In this document: one piece after another, positions 26,041-34,845 of the stretch | Numbering within the stretch: position 1 is the stretch's first letter | Layout of the letters: every line of letters starts with the position of its first letter | DNA from: Bacillota bacterium | GTDB lineage: Bacteria; Bacillota; Clostridia; Ch29 | DNA length: 60,923 nt | Reading direction: 5' to 3' | NCBI GenBank assembly: GCA_013540605.1 | Contig: JABVCK010000010.1 | Location: 1-60,923, forward strand | Notes under the pieces: model-generated | What the model saw: the letters and a program-made list of their open reading frames with translations, nothing else | What the model was told of the DNA's origin: nothing | Database searches by the model: none | Position numbers and translations under genes: made by a program

Positions 26041-27213
26041 ATGCCGGTTCATTTCGATTGTATTGTTGTCGGAGCAGGTCCTTCTGGATCCACCGCTGCC
26101 GGATGCCTTGCTGAGGGCGGGATGAGGGTCCTGCTGCTGGAAGGCGATAAACTTCCCAGAGAGAAACTGTGCGGAGGGCTTTTGTCCAGGAGGGCCAGGG
26201 AACAGATACCCTTTGACATCGACTATTACCTTACGGAGAACCGGAAAGTCAGGGATATAGAATACCATTCCGGATGGGGAATGGATGAATACAGAGGCAG
26301 GCTTGAACTTGGGTATATTATTGATAGAAGAACCTTTGACTATGAGCTGTCCAGGAAGGCAGAGGACCTTGGTGTTGAAGTGCTGGATTCGATGAAGGTA
26401 GACAGTGTCCGGCAAAAGGACTCATACTATATTGTCAGAAGCGGCAGGTATTCCTTTTCGTCCAGGTATATAATAGGGGCAGACGGCAGCCACAGCATTG
26501 TGTCAAGGGACCTGGGGTTTGGAACATATCTGGACAGCTATTTCTACGGGTTCGCCCTGGGCGTAAATATATCTTCGGAATCGGGAATTCCGAGCAGGTG
26601 CAGGATATATTCCCTGCCCATACCTACCGGCCTGGGCTGGTGTTTTAACGGGCCCCGCGAAATGAATGTAGGTTTGGGCGCCTGTACGCAGTTCAGTAAA
26701 AGGCTGACGAAAATGACCGAAGAATTCATCTCAGGAGTCCGAAAATCTACGGGCATGGACATCCCTTTCAGCAAACTTAAGGGCGGATTTCTTAAAACAG
26801 GAGGATGGAAAAGACGCATAGCTCATAGAGGCGCGTTTCTGGTAGGCGACGCCGCCGGGCTTGCCGAGCCCTTTTCGGGGGAAGGCCTTTATGCGGCAGT
26901 GATGAGCGGCAGGGAGGCAGCCGGTTTTATATTGAACCGCGAAAAGGGAGAAGGGGAAAACCACAAGGAGGAGTATTCCAGGACCATTTACAGGAGGCTG
27001 CTTAAGGAATACAGGCACTCAATCATCCTGTCTCTGTTCAGGCGGAGGCTGGAGGATATGGGATTGTGGGGGCAGGGCTACATAGGGGCAGGGATGATAG
27101 CAGGGATTATGCGGGGAGAGGAGTGCTACAGTTCAATAAACAAAACACTTCTTACGGGTCTTCTGAACAGGCAAAACCGGTGTTCTTTGAATGACAAGAG
27201 GCAGGATATATAA
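26041..27213 (+). CDS. Geranylgeranyl reductase family FAD-dependent oxidoreductase
   Basis: A 390-residue flavoprotein: N-terminal dinucleotide fold VVGAGPSGSTAAGCLAEGG, the CGGLLSRR segment of this family, the GADGSHSIVSRDLG motif, and GAFLVGDAAGLAEPFSGEGLYAAVMSG for FAD. Members reduce isoprenoid double bonds (archaeal lipids, chlorophyll tail, menaquinone side chain). With a UbiA/UbiD pair next to it, saturation of a quinone side chain is plausible but unproven. GAAAGGA before the ATG lies directly after repeat copy A, so any promoter must be inside or before that repeat. Confidence 0.83.
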   Translation: MPVHFDCIVVGAGPSGSTAAGCLAEGGMRVLLLEGDKLPREKLCGGLLSRRAREQIPFDIDYYLTENRKVRDIEYHSGWGMDEYRGRLELGYIIDRRTFDYELSRKAEDLGVEVLDSMKVDSVRQKDSYYIVRSGRYSFSSRYIIGADGSHSIVSRDLGFGTYLDSYFYGFALGVNISSESGIPSRCRIYSLPIPTGLGWCFNGPREMNVGLGACTQFSKRLTKMTEEFISGVRKSTGMDIPFSKLKGGFLKTGGWKRRIAHRGAFLVGDAAGLAEPFSGEGLYAAVMSGREAAGFILNREKGEGENHKEEYSRTIYRRLLKEYRHSIILSLFRRRLEDMGLWGQGYIGAGMIAGIMRGEECYSSINKTLLTGLLNRQNRCSLNDKRQDI

Positions 27214-27297
27214 TAATATTTATCCGTTAAATATAGTTTTCCTTTATGGCTTTAAAAATGGTAAAATATTTATTGTTAGTGGAAAAGGGGTGAGAAA

Positions 27298-28746
27298 ATG
27301 GCGTATAAAGACCTTCAACATTTCATAAGGGTTCTCGAAAAGGATGGTCAGTTGGTCCGAATCAAGACCGAGGTCGACCCCGTTCTTGAAATAACCGAGA
27401 TTACCGATAGGGTCAGCAAGAGCAATGGGCCGGCTTTGCTGTTCGAAAAGGTTAAGGGCTCGGACTATCCGGTCTTGATTAACTCTATGGGTTCATACGA
27501 GAGGATGAACCTCGCCCTGGAAGTGGACAGACTGGATGATATAGCGGAAGAGATAGAAGGGTTAATCAGTGAAGTCAGCCGCGATAGTCTCCTTGGCAAG
27601 ATCAAAATGCTGCCGAAGGCTATGCAGCTTGCGGGCATCTTTCCGAGGAGGGTTAAGGAAGCGCCCTGCCAGGAGGTTATTGAGCATGAGCCGGATTTGA
27701 ACAAGCTGCCCATACTTAAATGCTGGCCCGGTGACGGCGGCAGGTTCATCACGCTGCCCCTGGTTATAACCCGGGACCCTGATAGGGGAACCCTGAATAT
27801 GGGTATGTATAGGATGCAGGTTTATGATTCCCGGACAACCGGAATGCACTGGCACCTTCACAAGGACGGCAGGCGGAATTTTGAAAACCAGAAGAAAGCA
27901 GGGGACAGGAAGGTTATGGACGTATCCGTAGCTCTGGGGTGTGACCCGGCTGTCATCTATGCGGCCACCGCACCGCTGCCGGGAGAAATAAGTGAATTCC
28001 TCTTTGCGGGATTTTTGAGGAAGAAACCGGTAGAGCTGGTGAGGTGTGTAACCAACGACCTGGAAGTGCCCGCAAACGCCGAGTTTGTCCTCGAGGGATA
28101 CGTGGATTTTGACGACCTGAGGCTGGAGGGGCCCTTTGGAGACCATACGGGATATTATTCTCTTACCGACTACTATCCGGTTTTTCATGTGGAATGCATA
28201 ACCAGGAGAAAAAATCCCGTATACCCGGCAACGGTTGTCGGAAAGCCACCTATGGAGGACTGTTATCTTGGCAAGGCGACCGAAAGGATTTTTTTGCCTC
28301 TGTTGAAACTGTATCTGCCCGAGGTGCTGGACATCAACCTGCCGCTGGAGGGAGTATTTCACAACTGTGCCATAGTCTCCATAGACAAGAGATTTCCGGG
28401 TCAGGCAAAAAAGGTTATGAATGCAATATGGGGAATGGGACAGATGATGTTTACAAAAATGATAGTGGTGGTGGACAGGGATGTTGACCCCCATGACCTT
28501 TCTACGGTCGCGTGGAAGGTTTTCAACAACATTGATGCGGAAAGGGACCTTGTAATAATGGAAGGCCCTCTGGACGCCCTGGATCATTCGTCCCCTCTGC
28601 CCCATTACGGCCACAAGCTTGGGATCGATGCTACAAAGAAGTGGCCAGAGGAAGGACACACCAGGGAGTGGCCTGACGACATTGAAATGAGCTGGGAGAT
28701 AAAGGAAATGGTGGACAGGAAGTGGAAGGAATATGGTATTGAATAA
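27298..28746 (+). CDS. ubiD: UbiD family decarboxylase (menaquinone-type)
   Basis: A 482-residue prenylated-FMN-dependent decarboxylase. Recognised from LPILKCWPGDGGRFITLP, GMYRMQVYDSRTTGMHWHLHKDG, LEGPFGDHTGYYSLTDYYPVFHV and the C-terminal AMNAIWGMGQMMFTKMIVVVD. UbiD enzymes remove a carboxylate from aromatic or unsaturated acids; close relatives serve ubiquinone or futalosine-pathway menaquinone synthesis (MqnL). The direct overlap with a ubiA-type prenyltransferase supports quinone synthesis. A ubiX partner that makes the cofactor is not in the window. GGGGTGAG lies 5 nt before the ATG. Confidence 0.9.
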   Translation: MAYKDLQHFIRVLEKDGQLVRIKTEVDPVLEITEITDRVSKSNGPALLFEKVKGSDYPVLINSMGSYERMNLALEVDRLDDIAEEIEGLISEVSRDSLLGKIKMLPKAMQLAGIFPRRVKEAPCQEVIEHEPDLNKLPILKCWPGDGGRFITLPLVITRDPDRGTLNMGMYRMQVYDSRTTGMHWHLHKDGRRNFENQKKAGDRKVMDVSVALGCDPAVIYAATAPLPGEISEFLFAGFLRKKPVELVRCVTNDLEVPANAEFVLEGYVDFDDLRLEGPFGDHTGYYSLTDYYPVFHVECITRRKNPVYPATVVGKPPMEDCYLGKATERIFLPLLKLYLPEVLDINLPLEGVFHNCAIVSIDKRFPGQAKKVMNAIWGMGQMMFTKMIVVVDRDVDPHDLSTVAWKVFNNIDAERDLVIMEGPLDALDHSSPLPHYGHKLGIDATKKWPEEGHTREWPDDIEMSWEIKEMVDRKWKEYGIE

Positions 28747-29599
28747 GATAAAAACGATGGGGGAACTTGTTATGTTCAGGCATACTATATTTGCTCTGCC
28801 CTTTGCCCTTGTGGCGATGCTGGCGGCGGCCAGGGGCATTCCGCCTGCGGACAAGTTCTTCTGGATAATGGTGGCTATGATTGGGGCCAGGAACGGTGCC
28901 AACGCATTGAACAGGATCGTTGACAGGGAAATCGACGCGAAGAACCCTAGGACTGCCGGCAGGCATATTCCCCGCAAGGAAGTGAAGACATGGGAAGCAG
29001 CCCTGCTGACAGCGGTATGTTTTGCACTGCTTGCTGTCGCTGCTTATATGCTCGACCCCCTGTGCCTGAAGCTGCTTCCGGTTGCGCTGTTCATATTCTT
29101 TATCTACAATTACTCCAAGAGGTTTACATGGCTCAGTCATATGATACTGGGAGCAGCGCTGGGTGGAGCCCCCGTAGGCGCATGGATAGCCATAAGGGGT
29201 GTGATAGAGCTTCCGGTCCTGGTAATGGCGGCGGCTGTTACTTTGTGGGTTGCCGGTTTCGATATAATATATGCAACACAGGACATAGAATTTGACAGGA
29301 AAGAGGGGCTGCATTCGGTACCTGCCAGGTTTGGGCTGGACGCTGCTTTGAGAATAGCAGCTGCGTTTCACCTTATTTCTGTTGCAATGATGTTTAGCCT
29401 GGTATATTTTATGGACATGGGTATTATTTATGTAATAGGCATGGTGATTACCGGCGGCCTGTTTCTTTACGAACACCGTATAATTTCACCGGACAACCTG
29501 GAAAAGGTGAAGATTGCATCCTATAATGTCAATGAGCTGGTGGGCGTCGTATTTCTGATCTTCGGCTCCCTTGACGTATTATACCGGTTTGTTTTTTAG
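28733..29599 (+). CDS. ubiA: UbiA family prenyltransferase (4-hydroxybenzoate / MqnP / DmkA-like)
   Basis: A 288-residue membrane enzyme with about eight hydrophobic spans. The two Asp-rich sites that hold Mg and the prenyl diphosphate are visible: NRIVDREIDAKNPRTAGR (about 63-80) and YATQDIEFDRKEGLHSVPARFG (about 180-201). It joins a polyprenyl tail to an aromatic ring acid. It starts inside ubiD (14-nt overlap; GGAAGG upstream), so it is translationally coupled. It could supply the naphthoquinone used by the electron-transfer locus at 43-50 kb, where the DmkB-like prenyl synthase lies but no UbiA protein is found. Confidence 0.9.
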   Translation: MVLNKIKTMGELVMFRHTIFALPFALVAMLAAARGIPPADKFFWIMVAMIGARNGANALNRIVDREIDAKNPRTAGRHIPRKEVKTWEAALLTAVCFALLAVAAYMLDPLCLKLLPVALFIFFIYNYSKRFTWLSHMILGAALGGAPVGAWIAIRGVIELPVLVMAAAVTLWVAGFDIIYATQDIEFDRKEGLHSVPARFGLDAALRIAAAFHLISVAMMFSLVYFMDMGIIYVIGMVITGGLFLYEHRIISPDNLEKVKIASYNVNELVGVVFLIFGSLDVLYRFVF

Positions 29600-29623
29600 A
29601 AGAAAAAAGGAGGAATGTTTATT

Positions 29624-30571
29624 ATGTGGATGAAATATCTGTTTTTGACTGTAACTTTTATGCTTCTGGCGGGATTGACCGCCGCCTGCTATGGTCCTGG
29701 TGCATCGGATAAAAATGCCGCTCCGGCGCAGTTGAGCGTCGCCGTTATGCCGGATGTGGATTCCCTTCCGATTCTGCTGGCTGAAGAGCTTGGCTATTTC
29801 AATGAAGAGGGAGTGGATGTCCGGGTGGAGATGTTCACCAGTCCGGTGGAACGGGACAGCGCACTGCAGGCGGGACAGCTGGACGGGGCTATTTCGGATA
29901 TACTGGCGGTGGCATTTTTTGCAGATAAGGGATTTGACGTGAGGATAACATCAATGAGCGACGGCAGGTACTGCATTCTTGCCTCCAGGGACAGCGGCAT
30001 AACAAAAGCCGAAGACCTGAAGGGAGTTGAGATAGCGATGTCATCAAACACGATTATAGAATACGAGGTTGATAAGCTTCTTACGTCCGCAGGCCTTGAC
30101 AGCAGTGAGATAGCAAAGATTGCAATACCGAATATGCAGGTAAGAATGCAGATGCTGGAGGAGGGGAAGGTCAAGGCGGCCGGGATGCCCGAACCCCTTG
30201 CGACCCTGCAGATGTCGAAGGGTGCAAGGCTGATCGCGAGCAGCGAGGATATCGGGGAAGCCCCGGGGATAATCCTTTTTACCGGAGATGCAGTTGGCGG
30301 GAGAAAGGATGCGATAACGAAGTTTTATAGGGCGTACAACAGGGCCGCTGCTGAGATTAACAGCAACGGTGAAAAGCACAGGGAAATGCTGGTGAAGAAG
30401 GCCGGGTTTCCTGAGCAGGTCAGGGATACGATAGAGTTCCCGGAGTACAGGGAAGCGGAACTGCCTTCGGAGAAGCTGGTAAACGAGGTTATCGCCTGGA
30501 TGGTCGGCAAGGAGCTTATTGCCAACAGGCTCAACTATAATCAACTGGTAGACGAAAGCATACTGGAGTAG
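29624..30571 (+). CDS. ABC transporter substrate-binding lipoprotein (NitT/TauT, NMT1-like)
   Basis: About 315 residues. Lipoprotein signal with lipobox TAAC, then LSVAVMPDVDSLPILLAEELGYFNEEGVDV, the typical start of SsuA/ThiY/NMT1-type receptors, and GQLDGAISDILAV. ATG 29624 is best placed 9 nt after AGGAGGA; ATG 29615 touches the binding site. It belongs to one operon with ubiD-ubiA and its own ATPase and permease. The ligand is unknown: known relatives bind taurine, nitrate, thiamine precursors or aromatic acids. Position with ubiD/ubiA suggests an aromatic or quinone precursor; this is inference. Confidence 0.84.
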   Translation: MWMKYLFLTVTFMLLAGLTAACYGPGASDKNAAPAQLSVAVMPDVDSLPILLAEELGYFNEEGVDVRVEMFTSPVERDSALQAGQLDGAISDILAVAFFADKGFDVRITSMSDGRYCILASRDSGITKAEDLKGVEIAMSSNTIIEYEVDKLLTSAGLDSSEIAKIAIPNMQVRMQMLEEGKVKAAGMPEPLATLQMSKGARLIASSEDIGEAPGIILFTGDAVGGRKDAITKFYRAYNRAAAEINSNGEKHREMLVKKAGFPEQVRDTIEFPEYREAELPSEKLVNEVIAWMVGKELIANRLNYNQLVDESILE

Positions 30572-30575
30572 GACC

Positions 30576-31289
30576 ATGCTTGAGGTAAAGAACGTAACGG
30601 TTTCTTACGGAGAATTTACCGCCCTGGGGGACATAAGCCTGAAGCTCAACAGGGGCGAAATATGTACGCTGCTTGGACCTTCCGGGTGCGGTAAGACCAC
30701 CCTTTTGTATACTATCGCGGGGCTGGTTAAGCAGAAGGCAGGAGAAATTGTTAAGGATGACAATGCCCTGAGAATGAGCCTCATTCCACAGCATTACGGA
30801 TTGCTGCCCTGGAAAAGGGCTGTTGATAACGTTGCACTCAGCCTGATAATTAAAGGCTGCGACAGAAGGAGTTCAAGGTTAAAAGCCCGGGGGTTATTGG
30901 CGGAGATGGGCTTATCGGGAGTTGAAGACAGGTTTCCGGGTCAGATGAGCGGCGGACAGAAGCAGAGGGTTGCCCTTGCACGCTCCCTTGTGTTTCAGCC
31001 CGACCTGCTTCTGATGGACGAGCCTTTCTCTTCCCTTGACCAGCTGACAAGGGAAGAGCTTCAGGAATTCCTGCTCATGCTCCACGAAAAGAATGAATTC
31101 ACCGTTTTAATGGTCACCCACAGCATAGAAGAAGCAGTCTATCTGGGTCAGAGGATAATAGTCATGGGCGGTGAACCGGGAAGGATACGGAGGGCGCTGC
31201 AGAACCCGCTGTGGGGAGTAAAGGATAAAAGGACCTCAGCCATGTACTACGAAGTATGCCGGCAAGTCAGGGGGTGCCTTGAGGTATGA
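30576..31289 (+). CDS. ABC transporter ATPase (SsuB/TauB/ThiZ-like)
   Basis: 237 residues: Walker A GPSGCGKTTLLYTIAGL, Q-loop SLIPQHYGLLPWK, signature MSGGQKQRVALARSLV, Walker B LLLMDEPFSSLD, H-loop VTHSIEEAV. It is the energy subunit of the importer formed with the receptor just upstream (4-bp gap) and the permease downstream (4-nt overlap). Confidence 0.9.
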   Translation: MLEVKNVTVSYGEFTALGDISLKLNRGEICTLLGPSGCGKTTLLYTIAGLVKQKAGEIVKDDNALRMSLIPQHYGLLPWKRAVDNVALSLIIKGCDRRSSRLKARGLLAEMGLSGVEDRFPGQMSGGQKQRVALARSLVFQPDLLLMDEPFSSLDQLTREELQEFLLMLHEKNEFTVLMVTHSIEEAVYLGQRIIVMGGEPGRIRRALQNPLWGVKDKRTSAMYYEVCRQVRGCLEV

Positions 31290-32026
31290 AGAGGATAGCC
31301 GTATACGGTTTAACGGGTATAATAATACTCCTGTTCTGGCACTTTCTGTCCATAATGGTGAATTCTCCGGTGATACCACGCCCTGTGGAAGTGGCCGGCG
31401 TCCTCAGCGGGAAGTTTGTTTCCAAGCTGATGCTCCATATTCTTTCCAGCACAAGAAGGATAATAATAGCCATAGCGGCAGCCTTTATCGTAGCGCTGCC
31501 TCTGGGTATCGGCGTAGGAAGGGTTAAGGTCCTTGACAGGGTCCTATCGCCGGTGCTGTACTTCTTCTATCCTGTGCCAAAGATTGCCTTTTTGCCCATT
31601 ATCCTTATCCTTGCCGGGCTTGGGGAAGCTTCAAAGCTGATACTTATTGGCATAATCGTTTTTTTTCACCTTGTAATAGCTGTAAGGGATGCGGCGGCGG
31701 GAACAAGCGATGAGCTTTTTTACATCCTTAGGGTCATGGGAGCAGGGTGGGAGCATTCAATTTTCCACATTATTATTCCTTCAATACTTCCGGCGGTATT
31801 TACAGCGCTCAGAATAAGCCTTGGGACAGCAATAGCCGTGCTGTTTTTTTCCGAGACCATCGTTACGAATACGGGTATAGGCTATTTGATTATGGACAGC
31901 TGGGTCAGGGTCAATTATCCGGAAATGTACGCTTCGATAGCAGGATTGAGTTTAATGGGGCTTTTGCTGTTCGGACTGTTGGACCTGTTGGAGGCAAAGC
32001 TTTGCGGATGGAAGCAGCATAGCTGA
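31286..32026 (+). CDS. ABC transporter permease (SsuC/TauC/ThiX-like)
   Basis: 246 residues with about six membrane spans. The EAA loop that docks on the ATPase reads ELFYILRVMGAGWEHSIFHIIIPSILPAVFTALRISLG. ATGA overlap with the ATPase gene shows coupling. It ends the ubiD-ubiA-importer operon; the two dispersed repeat families fill the space to fixC. Confidence 0.9.
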   Translation: MKRIAVYGLTGIIILLFWHFLSIMVNSPVIPRPVEVAGVLSGKFVSKLMLHILSSTRRIIIAIAAAFIVALPLGIGVGRVKVLDRVLSPVLYFFYPVPKIAFLPIILILAGLGEASKLILIGIIVFFHLVIAVRDAAAGTSDELFYILRVMGAGWEHSIFHIIIPSILPAVFTALRISLGTAIAVLFFSETIVTNTGIGYLIMDSWVRVNYPEMYASIAGLSLMGLLLFGLLDLLEAKLCGWKQHS

Positions 32027-32075
32027 CCTGCAGGTGGTATATAATCCCTCAGTGGAACCATACTAAAGTTATATT

Positions 32076-32262
32076 GGGGACATTCCGCAGTTCAGTTTTT
32101 AGTTACCAGTTCCCAGTTGCCAGATGACAGACGTCAGAGCAAAGCTATAGGGTAAAAACCCAAAGGCATAACTCGGATACCTGTGATCTGTGATCTACGA
32201 ACTACCAACTACGAACTACGAACTACCAACTACCAACTACGAACTAGCAGCGGTGTGTCCCC
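32076..32262 (+). repeat. Dispersed palindrome GGGGACA-type, copy 2, split by heptamer repeat copy B
   Basis: The left half GGGGACATTCCGCAG (32076-32090) and right half GCAGCGGTGTGTCCCC (32247-32262) match the two ends of copies 1 and 4. Between them lies heptamer repeat B, so one mobile-like sequence is nested in the other. Confidence 0.75.
32101..32246 (+). repeat. Heptamer-built dispersed repeat, copy B
   Basis: Same architecture as copy A: AGTTACC AGTTCCC AGTTGCC AGATGAC AGACGTC, core with AGGGTAAAAACCCAAAGGC, then TGATCTG and a long run of CGAACTA/CCAACTA units. The core has changes (CAGAGCAAAGC, GGCATAACTC) that break the short stem possible in copy C. Confidence 0.88.
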
Positions 32263-32296
32263 TGACATTAATATGGTTTCACGGAGGGATTTTTTG

Positions 32297-33613
32297 ATGG
32301 GAAATGATAGATATGATGTTGTGGTGGTGGGCGCCGGGCCTGCCGGCAGTTCTGCAGCACTGCTCATGGCAAATAACAACCTTTCTGTAGCTATGCTGGA
32401 AAGGGGACCTTATCCCGGGAGCAAGAATATGAGCGGTGGCACCATTGCAAGCATGCCCTTCCAGGAGATTTTACCCGAATACTGGAATATAGATGGGATT
32501 CCCCTGGAAAGAAAGATTGTATCAGACGAGTTGTGGATGCTGGATAACGATTCAGCCGTAAAGATGGGGTTTAGCGGCAAGAAGTTCGGTTATGCCCCCT
32601 ATAATAAGTTCTCGATACTCCGGTACAAGTTTGACAAATGGTATGCAGATCAGGCTGTAGCCGCAGGAGCTAAGCTGTTCAACAACTGTCTTGCAATTGA
32701 CCTTGTGTACCATAAAACGGGACTGCTGTCAAAAAAGGTGGATGGGGTGGTTCTGGAGGGCGGAGATATAATTCATGCTGACCTCGTGGTGCTGGCAGAG
32801 GGTTCATCTGCCGCACTGACCCAAAAAATCGGTCTGAGGCAAAGGCTCAACCCTGCTGATATGACGCTTTATGTTAAAGAGGTCCTAGAGTTACCCTCGG
32901 GTAAAATAGAAGAGAGATTTAGTCTGGAAGGGGATGAGGGAGCGGTTATCGGAATGGTGGGATATCCCACTTCCCCGGCCATAGGCAAGGGTGGTATTTG
33001 GACCAATAAGGACTCCCTTTCCATAGTAGTGGGAGCATACTTGAATCAAATCGTAAATAAGGGGCTTAACCCACTGCAGTTGATGGAAAGGTTTAAAAGT
33101 CATCCCATGATAAAGAAGCTAATCGAAGGGGCAAAGCCGATAAAATATCTGGCGCATACCATACCAAAGGGTGGGTTCAAAAAAATCCCGACCCTAGTGG
33201 ATGACGGAGTGATTGTTGTCGGAGACGCAGCCGAGATGATAAGCGGTCGGAGGGGTATAGACCTTGCTATGATAACCGGTAAATTTGCTGCAGAAGCTGC
33301 CGCTCAGGCCTGCGCCCTGGACGATTACAGCAGGGAAACCCTTTCTTCCTATGTGAAAAGAATAAAGGGCTCGTTCTTCTATGAGAACATGAGAAAGGGC
33401 AAGAATGTAGAGGAGTATTTTAATACATACCAGGACTCGGATTTTCTAATAACCAAAGCGATGAACGACCTTGCCTTCAAATATTTCAAGCAGGACCTGG
33501 AAAACAACAAAATCAGGCTAAGAAAGATGATAGAGGAACTGAAGAACATGCAGCCGCTGCAAAAGACCGGCAAGGACTTATTGTATGGATTGCAAAACTG
33601 GGAGGTATGGTGA
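32297..33613 (+). CDS. fixC: FixC-like electron-transfer flavoprotein:quinone oxidoreductase
   Basis: About 438 residues of the ETF-QO/FixC family: FAD fold VVVVGAGPAGSSAALLMA, PGSKNMSGGTIA, GVIVVGDAAEMISGRRGIDLAMITGKFAAEAAAQA. FixC takes electrons from ETF (FixAB) and passes them to quinone, together with FixX. FixA/FixB are not in the window. ATG 32297 follows ACGGAGGGA by 6-7 nt; an upstream in-frame extension is only translated repeat B and is rejected. It overlaps fixX by one base. Confidence 0.9.
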   Translation: MGNDRYDVVVVGAGPAGSSAALLMANNNLSVAMLERGPYPGSKNMSGGTIASMPFQEILPEYWNIDGIPLERKIVSDELWMLDNDSAVKMGFSGKKFGYAPYNKFSILRYKFDKWYADQAVAAGAKLFNNCLAIDLVYHKTGLLSKKVDGVVLEGGDIIHADLVVLAEGSSAALTQKIGLRQRLNPADMTLYVKEVLELPSGKIEERFSLEGDEGAVIGMVGYPTSPAIGKGGIWTNKDSLSIVVGAYLNQIVNKGLNPLQLMERFKSHPMIKKLIEGAKPIKYLAHTIPKGGFKKIPTLVDDGVIVVGDAAEMISGRRGIDLAMITGKFAAEAAAQACALDDYSRETLSSYVKRIKGSFFYENMRKGKNVEEYFNTYQDSDFLITKAMNDLAFKYFKQDLENNKIRLRKMIEELKNMQPLQKTGKDLLYGLQNWEVW

Positions 33614-33894
33614 TGGGTAATTTTGCCAAATCCGATACAAACCCGCTGGAATATGTCAAAATAATACCCGATAGCAAATCCCACATCTTTATTAAGGACG
33701 ATGGTATATGCATAGAGGAATGCGAGAACAAACCGTGCACCTATTACTGCCCGACGAGGGTTTTCTACTGGGAGGATGACAGCATAAAAATCCTGTACAA
33801 GAGGTGTATAGAGTGCGGAGCGTGTCCCTTTGGCTGTCCCTATGACAACATTGCTTGGGAGAATCCCAGGGGAGGGTATGGCGTGGTTTATTGA
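33613..33894 (+). CDS. fixX: FixX-like ferredoxin
   Basis: About 93 residues, the small iron-sulfur partner of FixC. The pattern C-x3-C-x3-C near residues 33-46 (CIEECENKPCTYYCPTRVF) is followed by the 4Fe-4S set CIECGACPFGCP. ATG 33613 overlaps the fixC stop and has GGAGG at 7 nt; ATG 33607 lies too close to the same site. Confidence 0.92.
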   Translation: MGNFAKSDTNPLEYVKIIPDSKSHIFIKDDGICIEECENKPCTYYCPTRVFYWEDDSIKILYKRCIECGACPFGCPYDNIAWENPRGGYGVVY

Positions 33895-33961
33895 CCGGCG
33901 GGTGTTTTAAGGGGTGATGAAGGGGTATTAGGTTACTATAATAATGAAGGGTGGGGTGCCG

Positions 33962-34789
33962 ATGTCCTATGTATTCTGGCTGTTATTTCTTGCATATACG
34001 CTAGTGCCAATGTTTAGGCAGAGAATGGTTGAACATGAAAGAATTAGGCTCATTAGAGAACTGGAGAAGAAGCGGGGAACACGGGTTATAGTCATGATAC
34101 ACAGGCAGGAGTCCATAAACCTGCTGGGTTTGCCCATTAGCCGGTACATAAATATTGAGGACTCAGAGCAAGTATTAAGGGCGATCAGGTTAACTCCTGA
34201 TGATATGCCCATCGATATAATCCTTCACACCCCCGGAGGTTTGGTTCTGGCTGCGGAGCAGATTGCTATGGCGATTAAGGGGCATCCCGCAAAGGTGTGT
34301 GTATTCGTGCCCCATTACGCTATGTCGGGGGGAACAATGCTGGCACTGGCGGCGGACGAGATTAACATGGATGAAAACGCCGTGCTGGGTCCGGTCGACC
34401 CGCAACTGGGCAGTTATCCCGCAGCATCGCTGTTGAAGGTTCTCCAGCGAAAGGATATAAACGAAGTGGACGATGAAACCCTTGTACTCGCAGATATTGC
34501 AGAAAAGGCAATAAACCAGGTCAGAAAGACCGTATATGAAATAATCAAACCCAAGATGGAGGAGGACGAGGCCTGCCGTATTGCAAGGCTTTTTACCGAA
34601 GGAAAATGGACACATGATTATCCGATAGACTACGATGAACTAAAATCCATGGGGCTGCCCGTGAACAAGGGTATACCGAGAGAAATATACCAGTTGATGG
34701 AACTGTATCCCCAACCCCAGCAAAGAAGACCTTCGGTTCAATATGTACCAGTCCCCTACGAAGGGAACAAACCGAAAAACAGGGGTTAA
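33962..34789 (+). CDS. Membrane-anchored ClpP-like serine protease (SDH proteinase family)
   Basis: About 275 residues. An N-terminal membrane segment (VFWLLFLAYTLVPMF) is followed by a ClpP/SppA-type fold: IILHTPGGLVLAA, then VPHYAMSGGTMLALAADEI with the presumed catalytic Ser in MSGGT. The C-terminus is proline-rich. This is the serine dehydrogenase proteinase family (PF01972 type). Substrates are unknown; membrane quality control is likely by analogy. ATG 33962 with GGTGGGG is used rather than 33944. It is monocistronic, ended by a hairpin. Confidence 0.83.
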   Translation: MSYVFWLLFLAYTLVPMFRQRMVEHERIRLIRELEKKRGTRVIVMIHRQESINLLGLPISRYINIEDSEQVLRAIRLTPDDMPIDIILHTPGGLVLAAEQIAMAIKGHPAKVCVFVPHYAMSGGTMLALAADEINMDENAVLGPVDPQLGSYPAASLLKVLQRKDINEVDDETLVLADIAEKAINQVRKTVYEIIKPKMEEDEACRIARLFTEGKWTHDYPIDYDELKSMGLPVNKGIPREIYQLMELYPQPQQRRPSVQYVPVPYEGNKPKNRG

Positions 34790-34794
34790 AAAAC

Positions 34795-34826
34795 CAAGCC
34801 CACCGTTATATATGGTGGGGCTTGAT
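34795..34826 (+). terminator. Terminator between protease and surface cluster
   Basis: AAGCCCACC and GGTGGGGCTT form a stem with an AT-rich loop at about 34796-34823. It serves convergent genes on both strands; T-richness is modest. Confidence 0.55.
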
Positions 34827-34845
34827 TTACAGGCGAAAGCAGCTT

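Noticed and set aside
27562-28977. A 471-codon minus-strand frame across ubiD
   Set aside because: It is an antisense shadow of the ubiD and ubiA genes; composition is unlike a protein and no start site is supported.
32183-32296. N-terminal extension of fixC through RTTNYELRTTNYQ-like residues
   Set aside because: This is translated heptamer repeat B; the RBS and conserved start place the initiation at 32297.
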